A stretch of DNA of 64,000 nucleotides from Neospora caninum Liverpool (taxonomy: Eukaryota; Apicomplexa; Conoidasida; Eucoccidiorida; Sarcocystidae). Within the stretch, counting starts at the first letter, position 1. Each line of letters starts with the position of its first letter. This document shows, piece by piece, positions 44,781-56,923 of the stretch. The stretch is from NCBI RefSeq assembly GCF_000208865.1, contig NC_018395.1, positions 3,568,606-3,632,605 of the forward strand, in the 5' to 3' direction. The notes below the pieces were generated by a model, which made no database searches, was not told the DNA's origin, and saw only the letters and a program-made list of their open reading frames with translations. The position numbers were made by a program, and so were the translations under genes.

Positions 44781-47407
44781 TCACATCTTCTTCTTTTCAC
44801 GCCAGTCAGACGCGAAGGTCTCGCGCACCGCGGGGGGTGTCGGCGCGCTGTTCCGGGCCACGTGTTGTGCTGAGGTATGCTTGCTCCCCAAGATGAAAGA
44901 CTTGCAGAGGATAACACAGAGAATACCCACCAACAATAAAGCTCCGCAACCGGCGTAGAGAAGCCAGTCACATTCAGGCTGGCCTTCATTTGGAATAGGC
45001 ACTCTCTGATGTGCAGCCCTGCCGGAGCTGCTGGCGGGCCCCCCTCGGTCTGCTGTGGCGCCTTCTTGTACACTGACAGCACGAGATGGTGCACCAGAAG
45101 TGGAGGGCGTGTGCATGGGCAGTGCGTGTAGGGGCGCTCCAATTGAACGAACCGGTTCGCGTGCTTGTTCTTTGTCCCGATGGGCGGTTTTCTCTTGCTC
45201 AAAAAGGATTGCAGCTGTTGCAGCATCAATCTCTTCTACTCTGTGTGCGTCCAACCTTTCGTGAAGGCGCTGAATGGCTGAGACATTCTTCATTCTGTAA
45301 ACGCCTTTATCATTCACAGCGATAGCTCCTCCGCCTCCCCCAGAGGCTGACGCAGCTGCAGGGTCACCTGGAGTCCTCCCGTACGTTTTTAAAAGATGGG
45401 CCGCAACGGCAACATCATCGTCGCCACCAGCGCCTCGTTCTCCGCTCCTGTTCATAATGGACGGCGCATCTCTGACGGGAGAGGAAGAGGTGCACACAAG
45501 AATGAAGAATCACGAGCGTCCTGGCTAGCACGACGCCCGTGAACTGTAGCACCTACACGGACCCCAAATAGAGTTACCGGGACAGTGATCCAGATCGAAC
45601 CAGCGAACACTGGCACACATGTGTTACCCTAGAGCGGAATGAGAACACCTGTCATGTCTGGGGTATTTCCCATCAATTGCTGGGCAAAAGACGCAACGAC
45701 TAGCCAGTCCGCTGATACGTATTCCTAGAATCAGCCACCAAAGGTTGCCTGATACAGAATGCACGGCGCATCGTTAGCGGGTTCTCTCCTTTGCAAGGAA
45801 GGGACTCTATGCCGTCCTTCCGCGATTTCGTAAAAACGACTTTCGGTAGTGCGCCTGTGTCCATTGGCCTGCAGTTTGATTAGCAGGCAGTTATCTACCT
45901 CCATGTCGGCTTCCCTGGCACGATCTCAGGCCTTTGCGATTCGACACCTACACAATCGCTGGAGTACGACATAGTGGCCACGGTCCGGCTGCCATTGCTC
46001 CCTCGACGCCACATCCAGCAGCTGTCTGACAAAGCGCTTTGATTATCGCTTCTGCTGTTAGATCTCCTCCGAGCATTCTGCAGTGCACGATGTCGAATGA
46101 TACAAGCACATCCACAAGAGCAGCACCCGAAACGAGAATGCCGAAGCCTCCGGGCTCCACTGCTGGACTCAGTTAAATTTACAGTGTAAACAGAAGCGCT
46201 GCAAAGGCTCACACATGGGTCAGGTCCAGACTCTGCTCGAACCATTCGAAGTGACGTGAGGTGGGTGCCGCCAACGGAAACACGGCCGAAGAACCGTGCC
46301 AGTATTGCTTCACCACAGGCATCAGTTACTCGTGGCAGCGTTCACAACTGAAAGAACACGCTTCTAGCCGCTTCTACGAGCCATTGCTCTAGAAACGTGT
46401 ACGCACGGGCTGTCGCACCCCGGACAGTCCAAGCCGCTATAATTGAGACTGTGGCATGGCGGATGCCACTGGAGGAACAGAACTCACTCTTTGCCGTTGA
46501 TGAAGAACACAGGTACGCGTGATAAGTGCAGGTCGATCTGACGTTGAAGGAGATTTTCTGCGTTATCGCCAGCTTTGCACTCCGTTCCGATCTTCTCCAC
46601 AGAGATTCCCAAATCCCTCAGTTTCTTCAGACTGCATTTGCTATCAAAAGGCAAGAACAATTCAGCACTTCTAGCATCGATGGATTCCTTGTCAGACACC
46701 TTTGTAGCATGCCCTTCCTCTTCTGTTCCGCTCGCGGGGTTCGCCCTCTTCGCTGCCGCTCTCAAGTCGCCGCCTGAGCAGTCTCGGCACCACGAGTCGA
46801 GGTAAGACCAGAAATACTGGTCCAAATGCTGCTGAGAACCTGTGCTTGATTCGCCGGATGAGTTTGTTGGTCCCGATCCATTGCTTTCGTCGCCACTAGC
46901 TGCGTACTCGGCCACGCACAGCTGAAGCAAAGTCTCCTCTACAACGGCTCGTCCACTGACAAGATCTGCAACCTGAGGCGGCTCATCCACCGGAAAGGAA
47001 CAGTAACGACCATCGCCGAGGCAAAACCGGGTGTTTTCAGGATCCTCGCCCATGCTGAAGAGGTGATATCCTAGTCGAAGGTTGATGGACGGTTTCGGGG
47101 GAAAATTCGGTGAGTCAGCTGCAGAGTGAGTCGGTTCCCCCTTTCCAGGGGGAAGTCGGTCCTCCGCAGCTCCTTGTTGAAGCTGCACCATCATCGGAGC
47201 AAGCCTGGATAAAAGCTCCACTGAAGATGAAAGTGACAAGTCGACGTACAGAAGAGCTTCCACATATTTAGACGAAGCAGCGCAGTTTTTCTCGTTTGGC
47301 TCTACCACATCGCCTGGCACGGGCGGCGCCGGCGCTGCATCTTCCGCTGTTCCGCTTCCGTCGCTTGGGACGATACTGGAAGATGGTGAATACTCTGAGG
47401 GATCCAT
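44781..47407 (-). CDS. Type I membrane protein with vacuolar-sorting-receptor-like luminal thioredoxin-fold domain
   Basis: Three exons on the minus strand: 47407-46488, 46077-45952 and 45471-44781 (at least 578 aa), phases consistent. The N terminus may lie further upstream, since MDPSEY is not a signal peptide. Residues about 120-345 line up with the region of plant vacuolar sorting receptors between the PA and EGF domains: GDGRYC, VVEETLLQLCV, FWSYLDSWCRDC, then CSLKKLRDLGISVEKI, then VPVFFINGKE (exon 1) joined to MLGGDLTAEAIIKALCQ (exon 2). These are the Cys pairs and P-x-x-x-I-N-x-x thioredoxin-like elements of that fold. Exon 3 encodes a Gly/Ser-rich stalk, a charged helical segment, one TM (WLLYAGCGALLLVGILCVIL) and a tail of about 40 residues ending KKKM, a dilysine-type ER/Golgi retrieval signal. 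No EGF repeats are seen. It probably functions in luminal cargo binding or folding in the secretory pathway (inference). Confidence 0.6.
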
Positions 47408-48845
47408 AGTTGTGGATCAACAGAGATGGTTACGCAAAATAACTTCCACAAGTAAAAGCAGCAATTCCTAGTGAGCTCTACGCGGACACGCAACGGCATG
47501 GGAGGGAGGGAGGCCTGGCCCCCCGTCGACTTCGCAAACACACGAGAAGTTATGTCATCTGCCGAGTTGCAAGACCAGATATCCTCCAAAATACTTGGAA
47601 CGACTTCATCAGTGTTACTAATACTCAACTGAGTCTCCGATAAGCGCTGCTGATTCCGAGCTGGTCGCGATCATGTCACTGGAAGGAAACGCCCCAGCGC
47701 AAAGTCGGCGTGTGCAGATGTACCCGTCGAGAGTCACCTCTGGCACACCACGCGAACGAGCAGACCTATCTGCATGGTCTTTCCCCAGAAAGAGTCGCAA
47801 AGAAGGGCAACGAGTCTCGAGATATCGGCGTTTCAGGAAGTTCTAGGAAAGAGGGGCAGTGTGCCTCTACTTGCCCGGCTGTGTGTGCGCCCAGACATGA
47901 GGCGACTGGTGCCGGGCGTAAGTCGCTCTCGTAGCCGGGCCCAGGGTCCTAATATCAGAGCGCTGCAAACGGAAGCCACGTGTAATTGTTCATAGAATGT
48001 CGGCCACCCTTGTTGCACAGTACAAATTGGAAGTCTTTGGGTGGTTAGATTTTTCAACAGACTGCGAGTTGCCGTCCTGGTAAACGAGAATGCCGTCAAC
48101 CGCAGAGGCGACTGCCCGGTCGTTGGCCACGGTGGCAGGATGGCACTAGGAAGGCCTGAGTCGAGTTCACCCAAATTGCAGGCTCATCTGAGTGTTTTTC
48201 ACAGGTCCACCTTTCTACTAAGTTGAAGTGCGTGGGATACCGGACCTAATTTATAAGACGTGTGATGTTTTAAAGTGGTGTCGCCGCCTTCCCCGGGTCA
48301 GCAGCCCCCCTAAACGTCCGTCTGCCACCTCGTCCATCGACTGGTGGGCTGGACATCCTACTTGCACAGATCACCGAGAAAAGTGGGGTTCTGCCAAACT
48401 TAGAGGAAAGAAAGCGGCTCCCAGGTAAATGCAGGAGACAGAGAGGTCGTCAATGGAAAGGCGCAATAATGCATCCGCCCTTCGTGCCGTCTTAGCTTTT
48501 CGGTACCGGCTAAATACCTGCCGTGGCTTCGAGCGTCGACATACTAACGGCAAACCCCGGCGGGATCCCCGATGGCTGTGTCGCCTCAATGATATTTAGT
48601 GTTTTAAGAGCTAGACAAAGGAAGCCACACGTACAGAGTAAAAGTCATCTGCAGTTGCATTTGAGACAGAAATGTGTCCCTGCTGCTTCGTGCGTTCGCG
48701 GTTCAAGAATTCTGCTCTGGTGTCGATACACCATCGCCCTGCCAGGCAACCCTACTCGAACACCGCACTCTGAAATGAAGCTGCGCGAGCAACACGGTAC
48801 GCAAAAGTACCACCCACAAAATATTGTATCTTGACCTCACCAAAA
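47408..48845. promoter_or_regulatory. Divergent upstream region, possibly with further 5' exons of the VSR-like gene
   Basis: Start codons on either side diverge. On the minus strand two stretches look partly coding. One, near 47480-47628, reads EVVPSILEDIW then PLRVRVEL. The other, near 47999-48148, reads AVASAVDGILVYQDG. Both recall the end and middle of a protease-associated domain, which precedes the thioredoxin-like domain in plant VSRs. The frames do not join cleanly to the 47407 exon with the splice sites I can see, so they are not included in the CDS. Confidence 0.3.
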
Positions 48846-49280
48846 ATGTGGACGATCGCGACAGCGGCAGCGTTATGCGTCATGTGTCTTTCATGTCGTG
48901 ACGCGCTTGCAGGAAAGACAAAGGGGCAAAACGAATTCATCGGACCCCTTGCTGCTAATGTAGCAGGAGCGTTGACAGGAGCAGCCCAAGGACTTGCCAC
49001 TGGTGGGATCGCTGGCGGCGTCCTGGGTGGTCTCGCCGGTGGCCTTTTCGGGGGCACTTTTTCCCAGACCCAACAAGCACTTTCGTCACCCCAACAAGCA
49101 ACTCCGCCCCCCCAACTTGGTAATGTGATAGGCAACCAGTCCACACTGATGTGCGTTCATGACAAATTTCGTTCAGCCGTGAAACTAATGCCCAGCAAAC
49201 ACATGAAGATAGCCAAACGTGACCTGCAAAGCATTATTGGTGACCTGAGACACGAAATCAGGAAGCAGGTTCGCTTGTAG
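48846..49280 (+). CDS. Small secreted protein with glycine-zipper segment
   Basis: The start codon sits in CAAAAATG, an excellent coccidian context. The preceding in-frame ATG, five codons upstream, is weaker. Residues 1-22 form a signal peptide (MWTIATAAALCVMCLSC, cleavage near DALAG). A Gly/Ala/Leu-rich amphipathic stretch follows, with GGIAGGVLGGLAGGLFGG spacing typical of glycine zippers that pack in membranes. Then comes a Gln/Pro linker and a Lys/His-rich helix (KHMKIAKRDLQSIIGDL). The frame stops at 49278-49280 after 144 residues. Size, signal peptide and amphipathic helix are reminiscent of coccidian dense-granule proteins, but I do not recognise a named family. The stop may be bypassed by splicing (a possible donor is CAG/GTTCGC near 49268), since open sequence in other frames follows. 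Confidence 0.5.
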   Translation: MWTIATAAALCVMCLSCRDALAGKTKGQNEFIGPLAANVAGALTGAAQGLATGGIAGGVLGGLAGGLFGGTFSQTQQALSSPQQATPPPQLGNVIGNQSTLMCVHDKFRSAVKLMPSKHMKIAKRDLQSIIGDLRHEIRKQVRL

Positions 49281-50074
49281 CGCCTTTACAGCATGCGGAA
49301 CCAGGCTCGACAGCAACTAGCCAGGTGTATAATGTCGAGAGGCAATACATGAACACTGCCAAGCCTCAACCGAGAGCCCTGTTGTACAGTTCTGGCTCTT
49401 TCCTACCTGGTCCTGAGGCAGCTGTAAGCCACAAATGGGACCGGCATAAATGGACACCGGCAAATCTCGACAGCGCTTCTTAGCGTTTTCTGGAAGTGAA
49501 ACCGAGAAAAGAAACTCTTCCCGCATCCCCGCTTACTACGCCCGAGGTAATGTTCCTCGTACCGCATCTGACGAGTATAGAATTACGACTATAACACGAC
49601 AGTTCCGGCAAACTGACAGGGTACGGCCGCGTCAGGAGGAACAGGGTGACGGGGAAATAAAGCTAAGAGACATAGTGGACGCGCTAAATGAGGCAAGGCT
49701 ACGTCGAACTTCTTTTTCCTCTTGAACCAAATCTGTTCTTTCTTCAGCTCTCAGACATCGCCGCTGCAGACCGAATACCGCAGCCGGCAGCAAAGAAGGA
49801 GATTGTTTTGGCTGATGGTGAGGTCTCACAGTGGTTTATAACGGAAAGCTTGCTAATGTTCTGTCATTCCACTCAGGTCCTCTCTAATCATCTGGCGTGC
49901 CTGCTCATTCCTGGGCCGAGAGTAAAAGAAGTAATGTCAGCTTCAGAAGATGTCTGCCTCCCACTTTTGCAAGAAGCCTGCTTTCACACAGCTAGTTCCG
50001 TCAGAAGTTTGGGAAGGGAATACACCCTAGATGCTACGGCCAACGTATTCTTACCGTGCAGAACAAAGCACTAG
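49281..50074 (+). other. Possible 3' exons or decayed continuation of the small secreted gene
   Basis: Three consecutive plus-strand stretches look protein-like but lie in different frames. 49262-49492 reads through PGSTATSQVYNVERQYMN. 49475-49725 reads through RQFRQTDRVRPRQEEQ and IKLRDIVDALNEARLRR. 49750 onward, after the strong acceptor TTCTTTCTTCAG at 49749, reads LSDIAAADRIPQPAAKKEIV to a stop at 50074. Spacing between frames is too short for normal introns here. The choice is between unusually small introns, frameshifts in a pseudogene, and sequence error. Confidence 0.3.
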
Positions 50075-50833
50075 ACGCATTTCACATAAAGATGAACTCT
50101 TCCCCATGATTACACGAACCTATGACCGTAGAGAAACTGGACGTGAACCAGAAGCAAACACTTCACGGAGCCACAACAGTGCCATTTGACGAAAGCTTTG
50201 ATGCATGCCAAAAGCAATCACGAAGCCTTTCGCGCCTATTCTGGCATGATCTCAAAGCCGAGAAGCGTGCCACACCACGTGGAAGCAAATGCTCAACGAA
50301 AGCACCCTGTTCCCTCCATCCGCAGATCCCCCGTCTGCGGACAAGCTTCGTTTTCAGTTTTGGATGTGACGATTTAGCCCGTAGCAGGAACGGGCGGTAG
50401 TACAACTTGCTGCCGGCCCTGTTTGGTATAAATGAAATCCTGATTCGCGACGAGTGGCGGAATCAGGAAGAAACAGTCATATCACAGCCCAAACGTGATC
50501 ACCAAGACAACAGAACGACTTCGCTTCAGACACTTGATTGAAACTCAAAAAGACTTGATCCCAGAGTGGCACACCACTCCCATACCAAGGTTTTGCTAAT
50601 CCAGAGCAACCACCGGGAACTCGTTTCTCCCTGCCCATTTTCCCAGCCGCAATCGATTCCACACCTGTCAAGTGCTTGCAAGACCCTGTGGTATTATCGC
50701 TTATACGAGGCTTTCGAGCCTGCGACCTGCAGGGAACGAAGGATGTCGGAGAAGGTGCTGTTTAACCAAACTCACGGGAGCGGCAGGGGCAAAAACATTC
50801 TTCCGACTTCACCATTGACCTCCTTGTACTTGC

Positions 50834-51127
50834 CTATTCTCGCTTGTCTGTCAGCATTTCCGCAACCCCCTCACACGCTGGTTTAGATCTCCTGAACCAC
50901 AAGCCAATGAGGATCAGGACAATTAATATGAACAGTGTACCTCCAACCCAGCCGGTACAAAGAACACCATCTACTTCCCCGGTACCAGGTCCTGTTTTTG
51001 CACCACCAAAGTCTAGACCCGACAGTGTCGGGGCAGCGTTCCCGTCAGGATCGGGAAAGGCCTGTTGTAGGTGGTCCTGCTCCATGGCCCTGACAATTGT
51101 AAACTTCCACGCATTAAAGGCCGTCAC
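50834..51127 (-). CDS. Possible exon of a small single-pass membrane protein
   Basis: The minus-strand frame is open for about 97 codons and ends in a stop at 50834. It encodes an acidic/Gly segment, one strong TM (GGTLFILIVLILIGLWF) and a short charged tail. A possible acceptor TTGTCAG lies just before GCCATGGAG (near 51087). An upstream partner could be the minus-strand frame 52411-52045 (MRSATRVSPREYQRV), preceded by a TTTTGTAG acceptor-like string, but I could not find a splice pair with matching phase. No family recognised. Confidence 0.3.
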   Translation of the reverse strand: MTAFNAWKFTIVRAMEQDHLQQAFPDPDGNAAPTLSGLDFGGAKTGPGTGEVDGVLCTGWVGGTLFILIVLILIGLWFRRSKPACEGVAEMLTDKRE

Positions 51128-52645
51128 AGAGGGGTCACGGGGGCGTCTTTAATGAATAACGGCGGGCCAGTGGTAAGTAACCACGTCCTGCTAGACGGGC
51201 GGCGATGATCCTCTCGACAGGGACAGTATCGCGGCGCAGACCACACGAAACCTAAAGAAAACCGGCTATACAGAGATGCAACGACAAGATTCCAAATGCT
51301 ATATCCTGTCTCGAATTCTTACTGCAAACGAAAACAATTTCAGCGCTTTGCATGAATGCTCCACAGAGGTATTTACCGCTTGAACAATTACTGAACCACG
51401 AAAATGTGCCAGAAAGCCCCCTTGGCTCAGAACACTGAAGTACGGAACGCGAGGTTTGAGATTACTACACCCGTTTGCCGATAACTCGCACTAATGTTGC
51501 GTGTCTGTGCGAGGTAACAACAACACGGCCAAAAACGGCCCAAAAGAGCTCGACAGGTTTACGACACACGTGAGTGAACGAAGCAATGGTGCTCGCTGCG
51601 AGACGCGATACTCTCAGCGGGTTTCATTGCACCCGCCGCGGTGTCGCCGAGAGAGGACGCCTGTAGCAAACAGCGGTTCGGATTTCACTGGACGTAAAAA
51701 CTCCATACAGCACGCTTGCGATGCCAGCGTTACGGCAACCGTCGTGCCACACGGGCAATCGATTTTGCTTTGCTGATTTTGCCAGGGGGAAAAACACGCT
51801 TCGCGCCGTACAAGATTGCTTTGAATGCTCGACGAACTGGTTTAAAAAACTGGTTTAAGCTACACTCCAAGCATCTGTGAAAGGATTAGGTCGGCGAGTA
51901 ACGGTGAGCGGCCGAGGGTACCCAGCAAACGGGGAGACAAATAACGTTACATGACGTCGCGACCCTCTGTCCGGAAACGTGAAGGCGATGGCGTCTACTT
52001 GAGTAAAACGCGTATCTATGGTATGGTAGCCTTTACATGGTGCATCACGTGTTGGCGGAGTTTAGCCGCCTCACGTGAACACAACAGCAGTGCCGTTCAA
52101 TGCTAGACGGTTTAAAGCGCCGTTCATGATTGGTTTCAATTGCACTGCTTTGTGAGGGTGTGGGGAACTCACACAAATTGCCCTTTTCAATCTCCACACT
52201 ACTTCCTCCGATAGGCCTCTCTGGAATTCTGGCGATGTTTTCTTTTTCGGCATGAATGCCAGGTAGCCTCCAACGCGACCACGACATCGGCACCACGACT
52301 GAAGTCTCTTTCTCATAAAGTTCCGAGGCAGTATCTCCATGCGCTCTTAGCTGTCTGCTCCACACTCTCTGGTACTCTCTGGGCGAAACTCGCGTCGCAC
52401 TACGCATAATCCTACAAAACAGGTTTCACACGTCTGCCCGTCTGTTATTTCTGTCATCCCACGAACACGCCGAGCTTGGACAGCATAATGGATACCCATT
52501 GGAAACGAGTTCTGAAATGTGTTCTCAGAACAACCGTAAACAAACAACAATTTGTGCGTTTTTCCTGCATTCCTCGTGGCGCATATGCGCGACTAACAAC
52601 AGCCTGCGTTCCGTCCTGCGGTCCGTGTCCTATGCCAAAGTCCGG
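51128..52645. other. Region downstream of mitochondrial intermediate peptidase
   Basis: Contains the peptidase 3' UTR and the ambiguous minus-strand frame 52411-52045. Otherwise I see nothing supportable. Confidence 0.4.
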
Positions 52646-54435
52646 TCACCCGAAAGGAAGCTCGGCGGCCGCTGCGACGTCGTCAGCAAGTTCGTCCAAG
52701 AACGGCTCGACAGGAAGGAGGTGGGGGTTCCTCACAAGGTGAATCTTCTGTGCTTCAGACAGGGCACCGGGGCCGGCCAGGTCAAGAATCGGTTGAAGCG
52801 AGCAATCGACAGAGCCGCGACGCAGGATTGCGTGCAACCGTTTGCCCGTTTCTCTGTTGAATGGGTCCCTGGCAAACGCGTGCTGCCACGCGAAACTTGA
52901 CATAACGCTGCAAAGCAAAAGCATGGAAGACACATGAAGTTGAGGGAAAACGCATTAATTGTTGGAGTGCAACGCATCTAAAACGAGTCTGAACGGGGAC
53001 CAGCGACACAAATGTCAATGCTGGAGACAATTTGAACAAAGGATAGAAATGGACACTGGAGAGACAGCGACCCGCCTTATACCACTGATACAAACATCAC
53101 CTCCACAGCTGAATACGCCCGCGGAACTGTGGATGTCCCCAACTTCTTTGACGTATATCCCATTCTCTCTCTACCGCTGCAAGCGCAAATATACAAACGT
53201 TCGTACACGGCCATATTTGCATTCCTAAACACCCATACAATTCGTCGGTTCCGCAGTGTCAACGACATGAACTTGTTTATTTCCCTGCTACAATCATATC
53301 TATCGGTCCTCGCTACATGACGCTCAGGCATACGGAGGTCCGCGCTACCACTTACACGTATATATCTGCTCGTACGTGTGAATGTATCTTTATATGCACG
53401 TGCGTCAAAAAAGACGGGAAACACGGACGGAATGCAGGATTGGTTTGACGACGAAGCACAGCACCTACGGCATGTTGTTTTGCCTGTGCATTTCTAACCC
53501 TCGTTAATGGGTATCAACTGCACGGGGAACGACTCTGGCCGTTCCTCCATACAGCGAAAACACTGTCTCTGATCTCCCGCCATGCTCTCTTGATTTCGCC
53601 ATTCTCGGCTAGCGGACTCACCGACAGAGGAGGTAGCAGAAGTAGCTTCCACCGTAGTGGATGAGATGCTCGAAGCGCGCGATTTGTGGCCTTCCAACTA
53701 CGTCGCAGATGGATTTTCCAGTTGCCCCCGAAAGAGGCGCTCCAGCTAACCAGCTGTGTTTGCTGTACGCGGTGTCTAGACACCTGTGCAGAGCCGCCAG
53801 CTGGGCGTCCACAGACGCCGAGGACGAACACGCACCAGAAGCAAGGGGATTCGAACAGGGTACATCACTTGCAGCTTGCCCAGAAGTCGGCACGAAACTG
53901 TAGAAGGCCTGGTCCATGAGTGCATGCAGAAGCAGCTGCAGCGCGCTGAGGTGTCCGAAGTTGCAGTGAGCGGGTTGAGATCCAGAACCTTGGAGCGTGC
54001 GGGGCTGCTTTGCCTCTGACGGAAGGCGCTCGAGCACAAGAGGCGCCATAAAGTGCTCAAAGAGATTGGACGGAAACTCCGCAAAGTCCACCGCTCCTCG
54101 AGTCCCAGACAAATGCTGGAGTTCCGTGTCGGAAATGAGGGAATGGAGAACATGGCCGAACTCGTGGAGAAGACTCCGACTGAGGGACGCGGAGAGACGC
54201 GTGTTCTCCAGCAGGCGATCGACGTCGGGGCCTGGACACAGTGGGGCACGAAAACGGGAACGACAATCGGATTGCGCCTCCCACAACTCACAGGCATCGA
54301 TGCTAAAAGACCGCGTACACATACAAGCAAACACGGTCAGGAGCAACCCCGCAAAATCAGACAAACCGCGAAATCGACTCAATGGCCTGTGGAGGTCCCC
54401 ATACACCGGAAGCAAGACTAGGCGTACAGACATCC

Positions 54436-54467
<32 letters not shown>

Positions 54468-56892
54468 GGATCTCTATCCACGACGTCTGCATGGGTACAT
54501 ATTTATATAGTTATATATGCAGCATCCAAAAGAATCTCGTTTCTCGGTCACTTTTCTGAAGTGGAGTGGGTTGCCTGTCCGTCTGGGTTTTGTGTCTTTT
54601 TTCGTCTGTCAAAGCACATCGCCGATTTGCGGAAGAAACCAACTTCATCCGCTACAGTGTCTGTCTCCCGTCTCAGTCTTCTGAGTCTGCTTCGGCGCCT
54701 AACCGGTCACCCTGAGAGGTCGCCCCCGTCCTGGTTGAGCTCTCCTCGGCATGTTGCGGCTTCCGAACCCCGGTAAAAATAGGTTTCAGAGAAGTCGCCG
54801 TGTCCGCCGTCATCACAGCCGGCGTCACGAACATAAAAAGATCACAGCTCTGCCTGCGTCCGTTACCTGTTTGCTGAGTCGCGTCGACGTCGGGAGGCAG
54901 CTGGAAGCTGCAGACCAGAGCCGTGCAAGGAATCTGCCGAAGCTCGGCACCGGCAAGGCTCACGTGGTCCATTTCCTGTGCACCACCCTGTCCAGCGTCG
55001 CGCTCTGAGTAAGACAGGCGCTCCACAGAGGACATCCACAAAGGCCCTCCCAGTCGCCATCCCTGGGCGTGAGCGTACGACAGGCGCTTGGACCCGCGGA
55101 CAGTAAACTGCGCAAGCAGCCGCGTCTTGTTCGGACGCTCCCAAAGATCCAGATACAGCACGCCCCGGAGAGAAGAAGACGAAGAAGACGAGACGGAGAA
55201 GAGGCGGGATGCACGCGCCGAGAAGTCTTCATGGAGTTCGAAGCGAAGGACGCTCCAGTGCCAAGTCTCTCCTGAAAAAATGGGCAACGGAGTTTTCAAC
55301 GGCGAACACATCTCCTGTTTTTCCTTTTCGTCTCCCCTTCTCTTTGCTTTCTCCGTGTAAAACGTTCTCTTTCCGTTCACGTGCTTTCTCTCCGACGCCT
55401 CCCTCTCGTCGCCTCTCTCTTTCCCTTCTTTCGCGCCGGGCGACAGCGAGGTCAGCTCCCTCTCTGCCGCGTCTTTGTGTAGTTTCTTCTTCACGTCCCC
55501 GCATCTCCATTCTTGACTGTACTTTTCTTAGTCTTTCTATCGCCCGTGTCACCACTCATCCACACTTCTTTGTGGTGTTCCTTCTGCCTCCCCATTCTCT
55601 CTGGCGTCTCGCGTTTTCAGCCCTCTCCTTCACATCTCGCGCTCAGCTCGTGGAGCGCCTGTCGCCTCCTTCCTTGCTCGTGTCTTCTGACAGGCAGGCA
55701 AGCGCGATAGGGAAGGGAAAACGTCCGCCCGACGCAACGCGGTGCCTACGACAGCTGACCTCGAAACAAACCTCCTTTCGTGCGAGTCCGGGACGGCTGC
55801 GGGCTCTGCCAACGCGGACTCCTCCCCTGAGACGAAAAGGCTCACCTTTCGCCGGCGTCGTTCTGACAAGGCGAAGACCCAGAAGGCGCTCCAGAACCGT
55901 TTGCACGCCCTGGAGAAGCGCGCGGACCGAAATGGAGCTGCCTGCCGCAGGCCTACGTGTCGACACGCATTAGAGCAAAGGACATCACTGACGCCGCCGG
56001 ATTCCGAAAACGCGCGAAAGTCGAACGCAGACATGCGGCACCGAGGCATCGAGGGAAGATCGAACACAGATCAGAGGCAAACGCGCCGACTCGGCGGAAG
56101 GCGGAGGCACGAACAAGCGCATCCCGACACAGCGAAGCACACATTTGGAAAGGTGGACAGCTGCAGAGAAAGTCGGCACGAACGAGAGTGATTCGGAACC
56201 GCGCCTCTTTGTGTTTGAAATGAATCGGGTGAAGGCTCTGGAGGCGCTGCAAGAGGTTCAAGAGGCGGCGTTTAGAAGAAGCGAGTTCTCCCTGGTTTTC
56301 GCGCTCCCGCCACGTACGACGGGTGCGTTGTAGAGATACTGTAGGCACGGAGAAGAAACGGGAGGTCCCAAGGCTCAACGCCGCCCTGTTGCGCGTTTCT
56401 GAGAAGACCCGAGGACGCGCCGAAGGCCGCCAGCGTCTTCAACTCTGTTTCAACTCCAGGCTGCAGAAAAGAGAAGCAGAGACCGGTCCAGAGAGTGACG
56501 GGGATTGAAAGCGCGGCGAAAAAAGCAAAGGCGGAGAGGCCCTCACTGCGGAGAGACCAAACGAACGACGGAGCGAGGCACAAGCCGCAGCGGGGCGGAT
56601 GAGAAGCAGAGAAAAGAGAGAAAGGACAAAGACGAAAGGACACCGAGAGGGGACAGCGATGGAGAGATGGAAAGTGGGGAGAGAAGGAGGGAGAGCGAAG
56701 AAGAAGTGAAGAGAAAAAAAGCACGGAGAGAAAGTAGGACGGAGACTCGACGTTGAGACTTTCACCGATCCACCGGGGGCGCGCGCCCAGGCGGAACAAG
56801 CCGACACGTCGCTTGCCGCATGCAAACACAGAGGCCCCCAAAACGTCTGAACTACAAAGGCAAAAACAGCCACAACTCCACTCTCCTTCTAC

Positions 56893-56923
<31 letters not shown>

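Noticed and set aside
52646..52933. Apparent start of a secreted protein (MLLLCSVMSSFAWQHAFA reads like a signal peptide)
   Set aside because: The CTTTTGCTTTGCAG just before GTTATG is a splice acceptor. The following sequence (ARDPFNRETGKRLHAI) is the C-terminal block of M3 peptidases and joins in phase to YLLCR of the preceding MIP exon, so this is MIP exon 11.
53840..53870. GGGATTCGAAC resembling a tRNA B box
   Set aside because: It lies inside MIP exon 10 coding sequence and no A box or cloverleaf can be drawn around it.
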